64,000 nucleotides of DNA from Glandiceps talaboti (GCF_964340395.1 NC_135563.1:14035651-14099650), one strand, 5' to 3'; shown: positions 27,401-41,240, numbered from the stretch's first letter. The notes: generated by a model from the letters alone, not told the origin. Made by a program: numbers and translations.

Positions 27401-30400
27401 ATCTAGGCCTAATTCTTGTAGCGATATTGTTGAACTGATGAGCATCACACTAGGAATTACGTAGTCTTTGAGCTAGGGTAAATCCCAAATCTATATTATT
27501 AATACAGACACAAAGAAAATTTATGCGTTTAACCAGATTTTCCCATCTCTCTTTCAGGGGGTGCCCAAACCTTACAAAAATGCACTCAGAAGTCATACGA
27601 TAGAAAGATATCAATTGGTATTAACCTACCTGGTTCATCTCTGTGAACATTATCAATAAAATATTCTTCACAAATGGGAGAAGCATATTCCCTCAGCATC
27701 TGTTCAGGCACTAGTATTTTGTTTTTGCCCCTGTAAACAAGTCACATGCAGAATTACAAACTAGTTATTTTGTCGGGCAAACTCCGGTACATTTGATGTC
27801 CTATAAACTAATTACCACTTTATAAGTTACAGAGAGACACACAAAAAAGATTTGCTTTATTGAAATGTTTGGTATAGTGAAACATGTTCTGCATTTGAAG
27901 TGTAAATTGGGGTCGGGGGGCATGAAAAGGTGTCCATTATAACAGAATGTTCACAATAACAGAGTTCGCTATAAAGAGACTACACTGTACAGAGTTTGTA
28001 GACTACACATCAGGATGTAAACTGCAAGCATTTTATTTACTGTATACATAACACCATACGTCTAAAGAATACAAACTTCAAAGACTTGTTTCTATGTCCA
28101 ACAATCACAGAGCAAATACATGATGACAGATACATTGCATTATTATATATGTACCAGAGATTACTTGCACTGGTGCACATGTATACTAGTGGTATTTGCA
28201 CTGCAGTGCAATACCAAAAACATTATTTCATACCTGCACGCAAATGATATGCAAATGAGGATGCGATTGTTTGTTCTACATGAAAGTGCATGTTGTCATA
28301 GTGTCATTTTTTATGGAAATATGTTGTTTCAGATAAACATGTAATAATAACAGAATCCCATGCCGCGTCAGTACCAGGGGTATTTGCGTTCATGCCTGCA
28401 GTATTTTCTGCTGCACTTTCACTCGCAATGCTCGTGAAAGTACGACCACAGAGAACACTGTAAACACTCATGCAAATACTCTGAGTATGCCACACTTGCA
28501 CTCACCCATCATGGGGTTCTGTCATAGCATTATTAAACCAACTGCAGGAGTGGTTGCACACCAATGTCAACCATTGATAATGGACTATTCAACAGCTTGG
28601 AAAGAGAGATGCTTGGTAAAGTTCTACAACCGTCATAAGTCTATTATTATGGTATCCACGAAAATTAACTAATGCCATTCTAATAAAAAAAATTCTATCA
28701 AGAGCTGGCATCTTCAGTTTGGATAAATCCTTTCATTAAAAATTAAGATGAATGCCATCTGATGAAGTCAAGTCACATTCTGTTTTAGCTTGTTACAGAA
28801 GTCTTTGAACTGCTGCTGTGGTGACTATTATCAGCCATCTTTCTATTGATGTGAGTATACATTTGTAAACTATCCTGTAAAATCAAAAACCATGTCATCT
28901 GAAACGGAGCATCATCTTGGCTCAATCAAAAATTCCCCTATCATAGCTACATTCCATAACCTGACTTAACAAAAAATCCATACTTAGGGACGATCGCATA
29001 ATGTCACACAAGCTCAATAAACGAATTTCACTCAGTTATTGTAATTTGACTTACGTATTTCTATGAAGATTTTCATAGGCATTTAACATTGCAACCAGTA
29101 ATGCTGCAGCAGAACTGACATATTTACCATCACTTGGTGCATCTTCATTGATTGAATCATTACCTTCAACTTCTTTTAACGTTCTTGAAGTGACACCACC
29201 AATCTGTGAATAAGGAGAACAGCGTCTTATTAGTAATTTACATTTTGATGCAAAAATATTTCTCCTTGTTCAGCTAAGAAATTTGTGAGTGAGATAGGGA
29301 GGCCCGGCCAGGGGGTGTTGCTACAAGTTAGATAATGGTACAAATCCTTCTGTGAAATCTCCCAATAGAAGCATAAATCCTACACAGTGCTGCAAGTGAT
29401 GAAATTCACCTCTACCTGTATATGATTTGCATAATATTAATCACATGCCTGATTAAGATCCAATGCATCATCTAAAAGTCACACTATCAGTTATCACAGC
29501 ATCTGATAGGACTGAATAACATGTTGTACCTCACAGTTAGACTAATGCCCGATTGGTCATTCAAAAAGTAAAACTTGGAGCAGCCTAGCAGGTAGGTTTG
29601 AAATCCAATAACAATTTACACCCGTTTTTTTTTTGGTAGAGTGATGTTTCATTGACATAACATTGACATCGACATTTAATTCACATTGTCAAGTTCATGT
29701 AACTGTTTTTGGTAGGTAAAATCTACTTGAATTCCCTCATCATTTTCCCAGGATTCCCTATCAATTTTACGGTATAGTATATTGGAAACTGCCAGTTGTA
29801 ACAGATTTCCAGATCTATACAATATTTAAACAATAATGTAACTACAAAAGGCAAAACTATATCATTCTGAGCCACTATTACAACTGCAATCCTAAAAGCC
29901 TTGACAATGTTCTTTACATTGCTAATGATCTGATATTGTAGTAATGTGAATCCTGGTGCTGTAATTGTACTGACTTGTCCCATGGTTGTAATGACTTGGT
30001 TTACCTCTATGAACCCATCCTTTGCAAAGGGGTGGCTGAAGACTTTGAGCTTCCAAATGCAAGACTCAAAACCGTTCTATAGAATTACACATCTAGAGAG
30101 AACACAGACTTTCTTATCCAAACCACCGTGGGTTATACTTCCATGTCCAAACTAAATACTGGTTTGTACCTTATGGAAGTATATATAACCATGGATGTAT
30201 TAGTGCTAATACATCTATGATATAACCATGAGTATAACCCACTTCCATGTTTGTACTTACTCCTTCAAGCTTTTGAGCTTGTTTTAATGATCTTATTGGT
30301 GTAGTTGTTAATGACAGAGACACTATAGCTTTGGATGTCCACTCTGCAGCTTGTTTCAGGAAATGCTGTCGACGCTGATCACGCTCATGTCGTATAAGAC

Positions 30401-30802
30401 CACGGACATATTTATATCTCTGCAACACAAAAATAACAGTGTTATACTGATGATAAAATAACACAGGTTTCTAGGATTGCGTAAAGTCCACACACCGCGA
30501 AATAATGTTTACATTTCGGGGGGTGTGGACTTACGCGAGCCTAGAAACTCGTGTTATTTTACCCCTTTCATATATTATTTGCCAAATACATGTATCTCAA
30601 TATTATCGATATCTTATTGTATTCAGGAACATATCTCGGGAAACAAGTGCCTGTGAACTATGAACACTCGTCATTTGCAAGTTTATTTACAGAGAATCAG
30701 ATGTACGATAAAAGCACTTGAAAAACAAAGTTACATGCCCACGCATTTTCGAGAAAATGACTGGGAAGCTGTTCTTACCAGATCGGGATACTGTCTCGCC
30801 AT
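21435..30802 (-). CDS. MUS81-like ERCC4-family endonuclease with long CUE-domain tail, 10 exons
   Basis: Exons (minus order): 30802-30779, 30419-30261, 29203-29055, 27730-27630, 27240-27112, 26854-26628, 25504-25305, 24755-24617, 24523-24414, 23508-21435. All phases match, giving 1103 aa against 551 for human MUS81. Residues 1-80 resemble the MUS81 N-terminal HhH. Residues ~112-188 are the winged helix (SWWRLTVLISRGYIKK, YELLDEGFQLAHQL). Residues ~244-400 are the ERCC4 nuclease, with VDMHE (D250, E253), G283-D284, ERKRADD (E303, K305, D308) and DGR (316-318). The metal-binding residues look intact, so the enzyme is probably active on branched DNA. The normal C-terminal HhH2 is not seen. Exon 10 instead encodes a disordered, Ser/Lys/acidic tail (414-1103) with repeated Gly-Gly motifs, a CUE/UBA-like helix bundle (~1005-1045), a 9-residue repeat and a terminal IDLT motif. 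It is either a MUS81 ortholog with a replaced C-half or a distinct paralog. Confidence 0.88.
21501..21608 (-). repeat. In-frame coding minisatellite (27-bp unit) in the MUS81-like gene
   Basis: Four 27-bp units encode GPTDNQAN-type nonapeptides (residues ~1046-1079) between the CUE-like domain and the C-terminus. The DNA phrase TTGTCAGTAGGGCCTG recurs in register. The unit keeps frame, so copy-number change would only alter linker length. Confidence 0.9.
30118..30255. repeat. Hairpin-forming inverted repeat next to MUS81-like exon 2
   Basis: AACCATGGATGTATTAG and TAATACATCTATGATATAACC face each other around a short loop near 30205. Outer phrases (GTACCTTATGGAAGTATA against ACTTCCATGTTTGTAC) extend the pairing almost to the exon 2 donor. 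Confidence 0.6.
30454..30561. mobile_element. Fold-back MITE-like element F in MUS81-like intron 1
   Basis: The termini TAAAATAACAC and GTGTTATTTTA, followed inward by TTTCTAGG, GCGTAAGTCCACAC and their complements, make an almost full-length hairpin of about 108 bp. It lies 35 bp upstream of the exon 2 acceptor. Confidence 0.85.
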
Positions 30803-31707
30803 TCCAGCACTCAGTCAGGCAGCTGATCGAAAGGTGTCAAGTGCCCAACTATGTAAACATGCTGTAAAATGTGTAAACACTGGCAGGCATGCAGTTACTT
30901 CCATCTCTCTTCATCTTCAAGTTTGATCATGTTTCTGACGTAGTGTTTGAAGCATACGAGTAGGAACAACGGGTAAATGACACTGGTTCACACACAAAAA
31001 TAAAAATATGGCTTTCCGAATACAGAAAATATACACGGAACGCAAAATGTAAGACAGGAAGTTGTTCAAATGACCCGCGATTGCTGTGAGAGTAAAGCAT
31101 ACACCACCAAACACACAATGTACCAATGTACTATTGGGAAGGGGGGTTACCTAGCAGCGCGTACGATTTTCCACAGTTGGAGGTTGCAAGGAAATCGCAC
31201 GGAGTGTTATTTAAAAAATGTTTTGGATAAAAAGTCTAATATTACGACAAACCTATCAAAAAATCGGAAAACAGAATGTAAATAACTTCTAATGCAAATG
31301 ATGCCAACAGAGTGGCCAACCCCATGTATAAATGGAATTTTCCTAGAACCCTGGAAATCTCACCTGCGCTAGCTGAGAGAGGTTGGCGAGCCGTAACTAC
31401 GGTAACAAAAGCAACTGTTACACAGTAAAGAAATTTATGCATATGCTAATCAATCGATGGCAGTATTAATAGTACATCTCAGGAGAGGTGAATGAAGTGA
31501 TGATGTACATTTTTTTTTGTAGTTTTGATCATGACACCACTCTTAAAAAATCCCAACATCTCAAAACTTCACACAGAAAAAAATACAACTGTTTGGTGTA
31601 GAAATAAATTATATGAAAATCAGAGTTTCAAGAGGTCGTAACTACCTCAATCCTATTTTTTCTTTTAAATTGACACCAATTTTTCATCTTTTTTGTTCTA
31701 TTGTGTC

Positions 31708-31750
31708 TTTCATTCATTCATTCATTCATTCATTCATTCATTCATTTGTT
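31708..31750. repeat. (CATT)n microsatellite
   Basis: About nine tandem CATT/ATTC tetranucleotides. Confidence 0.95.
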
Positions 31751-33430
31751 TGTCTTCTATTTGTTTAGATCGTTTGAGTAATTTTGAGAAAAATGCAATT
31801 CATAAATAGTCCACAGCAAAAACTGTAAAATCCAGAAAAAACAAAGAACAAGCCCATAATTGGTGAGAAGGTCAGCGTTCACACAGATGATTGTTTTCCC
31901 AAGTATACAAAAAGAACAAAAGCAAAGACTCTAAAATGAATGTTTGAAGGAAAAAGCAAGTCATTTGTGTATACTTTCCTGATATTGGTATTACAGAAAG
32001 ACTAAGGTGTCCTCATTATTGTTGCCATGGAAACTTGAATACTGTTAACACTAACATCAACAAACACAATATGGCCAAACCAAGGTTAGTGATGAAAGAA
32101 AATAAAATATGTTTGTTTGTTTGTAATTTATCATCATATGATCTTAACAATATTTATAAACTTTGAATTAATTATTGGTAGTATAAATAGGAAGGAAAAA
32201 CAGTAACATTTTCAGCATTTTTCGTCTCACCACATCTTTAGTGTTAGATTTATGTAAATTTTAGAGAAAAACAATTCCATGAAGGAAATAATTTACAATT
32301 ACCAAGAATGAGGTTTTGTTTCTTCCAACTAAACTACATCTGTTATTTCTCTTATACAGTGCATCTAACAATGTTTCTATAAGGTCAAGGCCCTTTTGTG
32401 GGATATTACAAAAAAAAATGATAAACAAATAAAAAACTGTTATGATGAACAGGATAATTTTTCTTGTCTACAAAGGAAAAAATAAAGTTCATCAAATAAT
32501 TAATTTTTTAATTATCGCTCTTGACACAACTTTTCCTTGGGCAAAATTTTTTTTTGTATCTCGGATTGCACGGATGAAACCCTGTTTTTCAAGGAAAAGA
32601 TCCTAAACACTCATTCAAAAGAGTGAGGTTTCTTTACTTGTGTATTATACTGTATGCCTAGGGTCAAAATCCCTCTTGTCAGATATCACTTGAGGAATAA
32701 AAATGCCCTGTAGATTTCAAGGAAAAACTGCTCTAAGAAAGCAACTTTTGGTATGCAATTGTACATCATGTCCCATCCAACAGGCATAATAGTTCCTATG
32801 ATTGGATGTGTGTCTTTGAATATGCTGAAGGTCAAAATTGCTCTTGTCAGATATCACTGAGGAAAAAAAGCAACTATCCTGTAATTCTACAGGAAAAATT
32901 TCGAAGAAAGGATACATATACAAAAATGCACACTGCTGAACTTTAACAGGTAATAATATCTTTGATTAGAAATGCTCATCTTCTATAGGTGAAACAGTGT
33001 TTTAAGATATGAGCTATTAGTACTAAACTGAATGACTCAGACTTTGTATATTTCCAAGAAAACTATTCCAGGAAAACACCACATGTTCAATCAATATTGT
33101 CCACATGATTTCTTTAATTGTGGAAATGACCACCCAAAAAGGATTGGCAATGGTAACATTTAATATATCTAAAAAGAAAAAACGAAAATAAATGTTCAAA
33201 ATTATTCTGTCTGTAATGTATGAAATAATGACATATGTGAAATTATAATTTTAAAAAATTAAATAGAAAATATCTATATAAAGTAAAAGTAGTATGCATA
33301 ATAATGTAATAAACATTCATATAAAACTAGAATACTTTTGATATGAAATTATAATAAAGTTGTTATAAACTGGATGATGAAAATATGAAAATATCTAAAG
33401 TTGTATTCATACATACATTAATTATATTCA

Positions 33431-33433
33431 TAT

Positions 33434-33476
<43 letters not shown>

Positions 33477-33497
33477 TTCATTCATTCATTCATTCAT

Positions 33498-33540
<43 letters not shown>

Positions 33541-33543
33541 TTT
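33431..33543. repeat. (ATTT)n microsatellite with central (CATT)n
   Basis: ATTT tetranucleotide repeats are interrupted midway by CATTCATTC units. The Leu-Phe-Ile-Tyr frame across it is an artefact. Confidence 0.95.
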
Positions 33544-36500
33544 GTAGTTATTATAATCACTGAAATACACAATAGATAAAATGGTTTGACAAAATAGTGG
33601 TATTTATTGTAAATCGGTGAAGGATGATTAACAATATGTATACTTCACTTTTGCATATTACACATTACTGGACTTTTTAAGTTGTTTACAGTTGCAACAT
33701 GATAGGTTTTTGTTTTACAATTATAACAACAGGGATGGGTAGGCAGTTGAAGAAAAATTATTTTAAAATATGTAAATGCCCCTAGCAACAAGACCACACT
33801 CATAGCAACAAGTAAAGAATGACATATAATGCCAAAATAACACCGGTGACGGGAAGGTGAATGATTGAGTATTGCAAAATTGTATGTAGATATGCCTAGC
33901 AACAAGACCATGCCCATAGTAACATTAAATGATGGTGTATATTGCAGATATAACACCATGGATGGGTAGGCAGGGGAATAAATCTTCAAAGAATGTATGC
34001 AAATATGTCTAGCATAATAATTACAGAAAATTAAAGTGTACTGTCAACAGCTGTGGTAAAATGGCATTGGCACTTTCATTTTTTTGATTCTGAGATATTA
34101 CATGATAGAAGGAAAAGTTTGTCAGTATCATTATTAAAGTTTATTTTTAGTAGCGACAAGCCCGCTTCAAAAATGAGTATAAAATGGTGCAAGCATAGAA
34201 CGAGATTTTATATTGACGTTTTACATTGATCATTAAAAAAATCCCAAACAACAAAATGGTGGTAAAATTCTATGTCATGTAATAGAATATTCCAGCCTGC
34301 AAACAGGAAATTGAGAATACAGCGCCCTCACACAGATTGGGGGTATCATCACCTCATAATACCGTTTCTTAAGAGCTTTGTTCCTTGTATTCTGTAGAAG
34401 TGTAAATCAGGGATGTTTTTTGCATTGTTCAGACATCAAGGAAAGCAGCAGTGCTCTATGATTAACTGAGTAACCTTTACCATGTATACCCCCAAGGTAC
34501 ACACAGACAGGAAGTAGAGCGCCACCATGGCAAATTTTGGAATGGCATATTGCTAAAACATGTTTGTTCATCAAAATTAGAAAACACTTATCACTATGGG
34601 ATCATGACTTAAAAATAGACAAACATGAAAGAAATTTACCTACATAAAAAACCCCCCAGAAATTTGACAAAATTAATATGAACACGTTGCATATTATAAA
34701 TATGTATGCAAATATTGCATGTGAATGTAATATTATTTTTATAATATTTAATAATATCTTAATTTTTGTTCAATGCATTTCCTAATTTTTACATTGATTA
34801 GATAATTAAGATGACGTACATACTAAAATTTATTCAATCAATATTTATAGCATGAAGAACAAGCTGTGGAGACAAAATGTAGCAAGACCAAAAAAAAAAA
34901 AGACATCAAAGTTTAGCCTTGACCACCTCAAGTGTGTAGTTCCAGGAAATACAGTTTTACAGTATTTAATGTATATCAGAAAGATACATTACAAACAGAG
35001 TTTTTTCTTCATGAGAATTTTTTCTTTTCTTTTTTATGTACCACCAGTGTTTTATTGGAGAATATTTTTTTTTTTTAAATGTATTGTGGTTTTTCTGGTG
35101 ATGTATAAGATTATTGTAAATTTAACAAAATCCATTTACCGTCACTGAGTGTAGGGCTTCAGCTATCAAAACCAATGTAATATAAGCTTTTGTGAACTGG
35201 GAAGCAAAAAAAGTTCAATGTCAGCAATGGAAAGCAGAACATGTTGAATATTGCCTTGACCCAACTACAGAATCAAGGTCAGGTTACTAAGTTCAGTATG
35301 TATGGAAAACCTGTACTAGATCAAAATGTGTGAAGAGTCAATGTCATAGAAAAGTCAATGTCACTTCAAGAAACAACTACACACTGTACTGTACATGTTG
35401 TCCTCAGAGTAAATTTCATTTTGTCTTCCCAAATTACTAGTTCACAATATACAAACAAGACGTACGTATTATAGCTAAATTATTGATGAAAAATTTTACT
35501 TTTGTAGATAATTACATATTATGTACAAAATGAGATGAGACAATTTTTTTTATGTTTAAAATCTTTTAAATTTTTTTCCAGATTTTTTAATTAATAAGGT
35601 ATTGTCTTTTTTGTATTTTCAGATATCACCACTCTTTATATTGTTTTGAACAATGCAGTATAATATTTCTTTTCATTTTCAAACAAAAAAAATTGTTAAT
35701 TTTTCAAATATTCTATGATTTTATTCCAGACTGTTCTACTGTGCTCTACAGTCGATGAACTCTCAAATTAAAAAAAAATAGTGAGTACCTGTATATCGTC
35801 TATAATTTTCTATTTTTAAGACTCATCTTATAGTTTGCTTTATTTATTCCATTCTATCCTTGCATATTCTATTCCATTGTATGGCATATTTTCCCCCTTT
35901 TTTCCACAGTATTGCATCATCTTCCCTTGAATTTTATTTTTTTCCATATTTTTCTTCTATTTTATTCTTTCTGTTCAATTTTCTCTGACCATTTCCCTGT
36001 GCCATATTTATCTTTCTCTGGATTGCAATTTACCAAAGGATTGCAGTGTATTTATTTTCATAGTGCACTTGACTATCTGTGAACAAGAACATGATTCAGT
36101 ACATTATCTGCAATCACAATATTTCTACAACCTATAATTTTATTAATACTATCATTTAAAATAGTAAGACAATGCTGTTTCCATATATGTGGGCTTTAAA
36201 AAATTTTTTTTTTTTAAATTGCAGGTATGAGAAAATGGCATGAAGACACTGCAAATTAAGATGTTGCAACCAGTAACTAGCCTCATCATTATCAGAAAAA
36301 AAATCCTATTTGTATTGTGGATGTTACAAAATATATTATTCCTCCAGTTTCTATTAGCAATAAATCTGTACAAAAAATGACAAAAAAACAGTAGAAAATC
36401 TGTGAAATATTCTATCGGTGTAAAAATGTTGACCTGAAATCACTAAAATCTGTTGCACTATATTTGAGATGATGTGGAGGTGGATGTGCATGTGATTAGC

Positions 36501-37224
36501 ATATTGATGTCAGACTGACCTTGACCTTTGACCTAGATTTTATTCAGGGGGCTTGCACTGTACTGCAGGTTTTTCAGAGACCCAGATATGTTACATTCAA
36601 TGCTCATCTTGCATAGATTTTTCTGCATCTGTTTCTTACAATCATCAACATTTCTTGTATTTAGGGTTTCTTTTATCCTTATTACATATACTGTATTGCA
36701 TGCAGTGAGTAATGCATAGATCGTTAGGTCAGGTTTGACGAGGATGAAATGTACGTGTTTTTATTCACTAGACGGACAGTGAAGGGTTAGCATGTAACCT
36801 ACTTTTTGCAATTTATATAAATACTCAATAGAGTCATGGTTTGACTCGTAGCTTCAATTTACACTGCAAAGTACAACACATACATACCAAACCATACATT
36901 TAAGACAGGGGTGAAAAAACCCTCATGTTATTTTTAAATCTTAAATCAATTTTATTTTGTTCATTCTGTTGCTGCCTGGCAACGTAAAATATTCCAGAAA
37001 TTGATATTCATTAATTCATGAAATAACCTAAAATGGTATTTAGAAGAAAAAAAAGTGAGAAAAATATAACAGACACAGTAAAATGCATGCAACTATAGTT
37101 TATAAAATCTTGGTGTATGAATAACAATTTAGATACATAATGTTCAGGTGTACTCCACATTGAAATGCCAACTAGGTCAGTTTGGAGCAACAACAAACAA
37201 GGATGATTTCCAAGAAGCCTTACC

Positions 37225-37258
37225 TGTGAGTGAGTGAGTGAGTGAGTGAGTGAGTGAG
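37225..37258. repeat. (GAGT)n microsatellite
   Basis: About eight tandem GAGT units. Confidence 0.95.
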
Positions 37259-39129
37259 GTTATTTTTAGCCATCGCCCACGATTTTTCAGGCTTTGAAAT
37301 CAGGGCAAGGTATTAGATCTCAAATGTTAATTGGAGAATTACAGATTTGCCATCATAATTACATCACTGATATATTTCACCATTGTTTAGAATGAATTGA
37401 ATTACCTGTTTGATTATATTTTTTTTTAAATTAAGGTTAGTGACTCTTGTAGGGATTATTTTGCAGCTTTTTAATGCAAGTATAGCAATTCAGTTGTTTA
37501 GAAATGGTGAGTGAAATTATATAATGTGTTACTATTATTAGGGTGGTTCTAAGTGGTTGCTAGGGTTGCGTTGTATTGCAGTTGTCAATTAGTGTTGATC
37601 TGAGCCATCTAAACTGTCTACCTGTTTTGCTTTCATTTGCCAGTGTGCTTCACTCCAAGGAGTCTGTAACCTTGACAACCTTAGCTGCTTCTTTACATCT
37701 TTCAAAAACAGTGCAGTTTTTTGTATATACCTTTTAATTTTTTCTGGATAATAATTATTTCTGCGGCATTTTTTTTCTTCAATTTATAACCATTAAATGA
37801 AAATAATTTTTGTTTTTGTATTTTTCAATTTTTTAAATCAAACTCTGACCAGTAAATTTCCAAAAACATAAATGTTACACTGACCTGTTAACAAAGTTCA
37901 GATAGTAAAATTTTACTCTCTAATTTCTGATGATGTTTTCTTAAAATTTATCGTTTTTGTGATGTAGTCAATTTGCTTCTATTTTTCAAGAGAATTGTAA
38001 TTTTTCATGTAATTCTTGTAAAAAGCTTCTTCTTTTTTAAATCACAAGATTTTATTACAATTATGCTTTTTTTTTTTTTTAGAAAAAATGAGGTTTTTCA
38101 CTTTTATTTTTGACTTACCGTACTTCTTATATCTGTTAATTTCAATACCAATAAATTCATGTTTTTAATGATTTTTTTTATATGAAGTACATGTTTTTAA
38201 AAATTTGTAACTTTAGTATTTTATTTGTTCAGTTTAAATACTCTGGTCAAGTATAAAAACTTTGTCATAGCTAAAAAATAAACCTAAAGTTCTTACACCT
38301 TTCAAAATTAGGGCAGTTTACAGTTTTTATCCCCCATTTCATTTTATATCACTTCTTAACATTTCTTATTAGTATTTACTATGAAGTATTCAACATGGAA
38401 TTTCTTATTTTGCTTTTTGATTTCCCGACCCACATCTGCCTAGTAATAAAGATTGACTGATTTCATGATTCAACAAAACTTTAAGGCAAGGGTACACTAT
38501 ATTCTTCTGCCATTTTCCCCCCTAAAAGAAATCCATTTTAAATTCCTTACTGGCTGTTAAAATTTGGCAACATCATAGCTGACAATTTAATAAACATTTT
38601 CATATGGAAAAATATCTAATTTGCATATGCAAATTAACAGTTACAGGTAAGTACTAGTACATGTAAAAAACATAGAGATGATTGTTTTTTTTCCATTCCT
38701 GTTTATTTTAGGCCCAAAGAATGATCATAAATATGTAAGTAATGGCTCCATGACAGCTGGGAAAAATAATTTTTAAGTAATTTATAGTACAAATGTTGAT
38801 GTTTTGTTCAGTATGAGCTCTGGAGTCTGATCTAGAGACTTTGTTAAAAGGATCTAAACCTGGGTATGTGTCAGAATCTCCTTTAACACTTTTCTGTTTA
38901 TAGTTTATCAAAATGTTTGTGATTACTGTCTGTCTTTTTCTTTTATTCCATGTCATGCATCTTTTTGGGTTTGATTTCAGCACCTTGAACCATTTCATTG
39001 GTTTCTAAGACATTTTATTTTGTTAATGTCTTCAATAACAAAATAAAAACACGATTTACAGTCAAGAACAGGAAAATATCTATTTCTTAAAAGAGATTCT
39101 CATACCTGCATTGACTTTTTGATCATATT

Positions 39130-39490
39130 TTAAAGTGGCAATGTAGATGAGTATTGTGTGTTTATTTTGGATTTTTAATTTATAAAACAATTTTATCATA
39201 TTGGCTTCCTATTTGAAAAATCAATATGAAAAAACATTGACCAATTGTGTCTTTGTAACTCAATACATTGCAAAAAGCTTTTAAAAAATGTGTAAAAACA
39301 TTTGTTATTGTATGTACAATAACAAACAGTTCACACATTTATTAATCTTTTGTGATTTCTTGAGTTGCAAACAAGGACTTGGCATATGTTGTTCCACATT
39401 TATTTTTCTAGAAGCCATGATAAAAATTGTTATAAGTCCAACATAAATACCCAATCCTCATCCATATGGCCATTATAATTATAATGTCAT
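39130..39490. mobile_element. Full-length fold-back element (~360 bp)
   Basis: The whole segment is one imperfect palindrome centred near 39313 on TTGTTATTGTATGTACAATAACAA. The left arm starts TTAAAGTGGCAATGTAGATG. The right arm ends with the complement, CATCCATATGGCCATTATAA. ATCATATTGGCTTCCTATTTG (left) pairs with GAAGCCATGAT (right). Half of a related copy lies at 60095-60297. Confidence 0.8.
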
Positions 39491-39631
39491 GGATACATTG
39501 TCATCTTTATATTTTGTTTGTGACTACTATCAGAAGATTAAGTTACAGTTTGTAATATCGGCAAAATTGTCATCTTCACAGGCTTCCTCTCCATTGCAGT
39601 TTGTACATAACTGGTGACAAAAATCATGTCT

Positions 39632-41240
39632 GGTCAAATCACTTGTGTTTATTGATCAATTGGTTGCAGAAATAGGTCAAATCACTTGTGTTTATTGATC
39701 AGTTGGTTGCAGAAATAGGTCAAATCACTTGTGTTTATTGATCAGTTGGTTGCAGAAATAGGTCAAATCACTTGTGTTTATTGATCGGTTGGTTGCAGAA
39801 ATAGGTCAAATCACTTGTGTTTATTGATCAGTTGGTTGCAGAAATAGGTCAAATCACTTGTGTTTATTGATCAGTTGGTTGCAGAAATAGGTCAAATCAC
39901 TTGTGTTTATTGATCAGTTGGTTGCAGAAATAGGTCAAATCACTTGTGTTTATTGATCAGTTGGTTGCAGAAATAGGTCAAATCACTTGTGTTTATTGAT
40001 CAGTTGGTTGCAGAAATAGGTCAAATCACTTGTGTTTATTGATCAGTTGGTTGCAGAAATAGGTCAAATCACTTGTGTTTATTGATCAGTTGGTTGCAGA
40101 AATAGGTCAAATCACTTGTGTTTATTGATCAGTTGGTTGCAGAAATAGGTCAAATCACTTGTGTTTATTGATCAATTGGTTGCAGAAATAGGTCAAATCA
40201 CTTGTGTTTATTGATCAGTTGGTTGCAGAAATAGGTCAAATCACTCTTATGATATTTATTGATCAGTTGTTTGCAGAAATGGGTCAAATCACTTGTGTTT
40301 ATTGATCAGTTGGTTGCAGAAATACATCAAAGAGCTGGTATTTGTTGATCACTGGTTGCAGAAATAGGTCAAATCACTCTTATGATATTTATTGATCAGT
40401 TGTTTGCAGAAATGGGTCAAATCACTTGTGTTTATTGATCAATTGGTTGCAGAAACGCATCAAACAGCTGAAGTTTATTGATCAGTTCAAGGCTGCAGAA
40501 ATAGGTCAAATCACTTTTGTTCATCAATTGGTTACAGAAATGGGTCAATAGCTGGTGCTTCATATTGATCAGTTGGTTACAGAAATGGAGCTAAATAGCT
40601 GGTGTAATTTGTAAAAGTTGGTTGCAGAAATCTGATACTTGGGTTAAAGTTTGTGATATATATGCATGTCCCTTCACAAAGTATTTTCTTTTCGTTGTAG
40701 TTTGTTAATAACTTGTCACTAAAATTAGGTCAAATTGTTGATGTTATATAGGTCAAAATAGCTGGTGTTTGTTGATTTGATAGTTGGTTGCAGAATTTGT
40801 CAAACAGCTGGTGCTTCTGATAAATGGTTGCAGAAATGGGTCAAATAGTTGGTGTTTGTTGAATTGATTACAGAACAGGTCAAATAGATAGCAGTTTGTT
40901 GATCAGTGGGTTGCAGAATTGGGTCAAATAGCTGGTGTTTATTGATCTGTTTGTTTCAGAAATGGGTGAAATAGCCAGTGCTTGCTGATATTACAGTTTG
41001 TTGCACAAATGGGTCAGAGTTTTGTGATAAATAAATGGTTGCAAAAATTATTCAAATAGCTGATGTTTGTTGATTTGTTAGTTGCAGAAATGGGCCAAAT
41101 AGCTGGTGTTTGTTGATAAGAAATTGATCGCAGAAAAATACATGAAATACTGATGTTTGTTGATAAGAAAATGATTGCAGAAATACATGAAATACTGATG
41201 TTTGTTGATTGCAGAAATGTGTGAAAACTGAGAACTCATG
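39632..41240. repeat. 43-bp minisatellite, ~14 homogeneous then many diverged copies
   Basis: The unit begins GGTCAAATCACTTGTGTTTA and continues TTGATCAGTTGGTTGCAGAA plus ATA. Starts occur every 43 bp at 39632, 39675, 39718 and so on to about 40234 with almost no change. From there to about 41240 the units are shortened and mutated (GGTCAAATAGCTGGTGTTTG variants). The array is sharply homogeneous on one side and decayed on the other. Confidence 0.95.

Noticed and set aside
30660-30926. 88-codon plus-strand frame
   Set aside because: Antisense shadow of the MUS81-like first exon and promoter; no homology.
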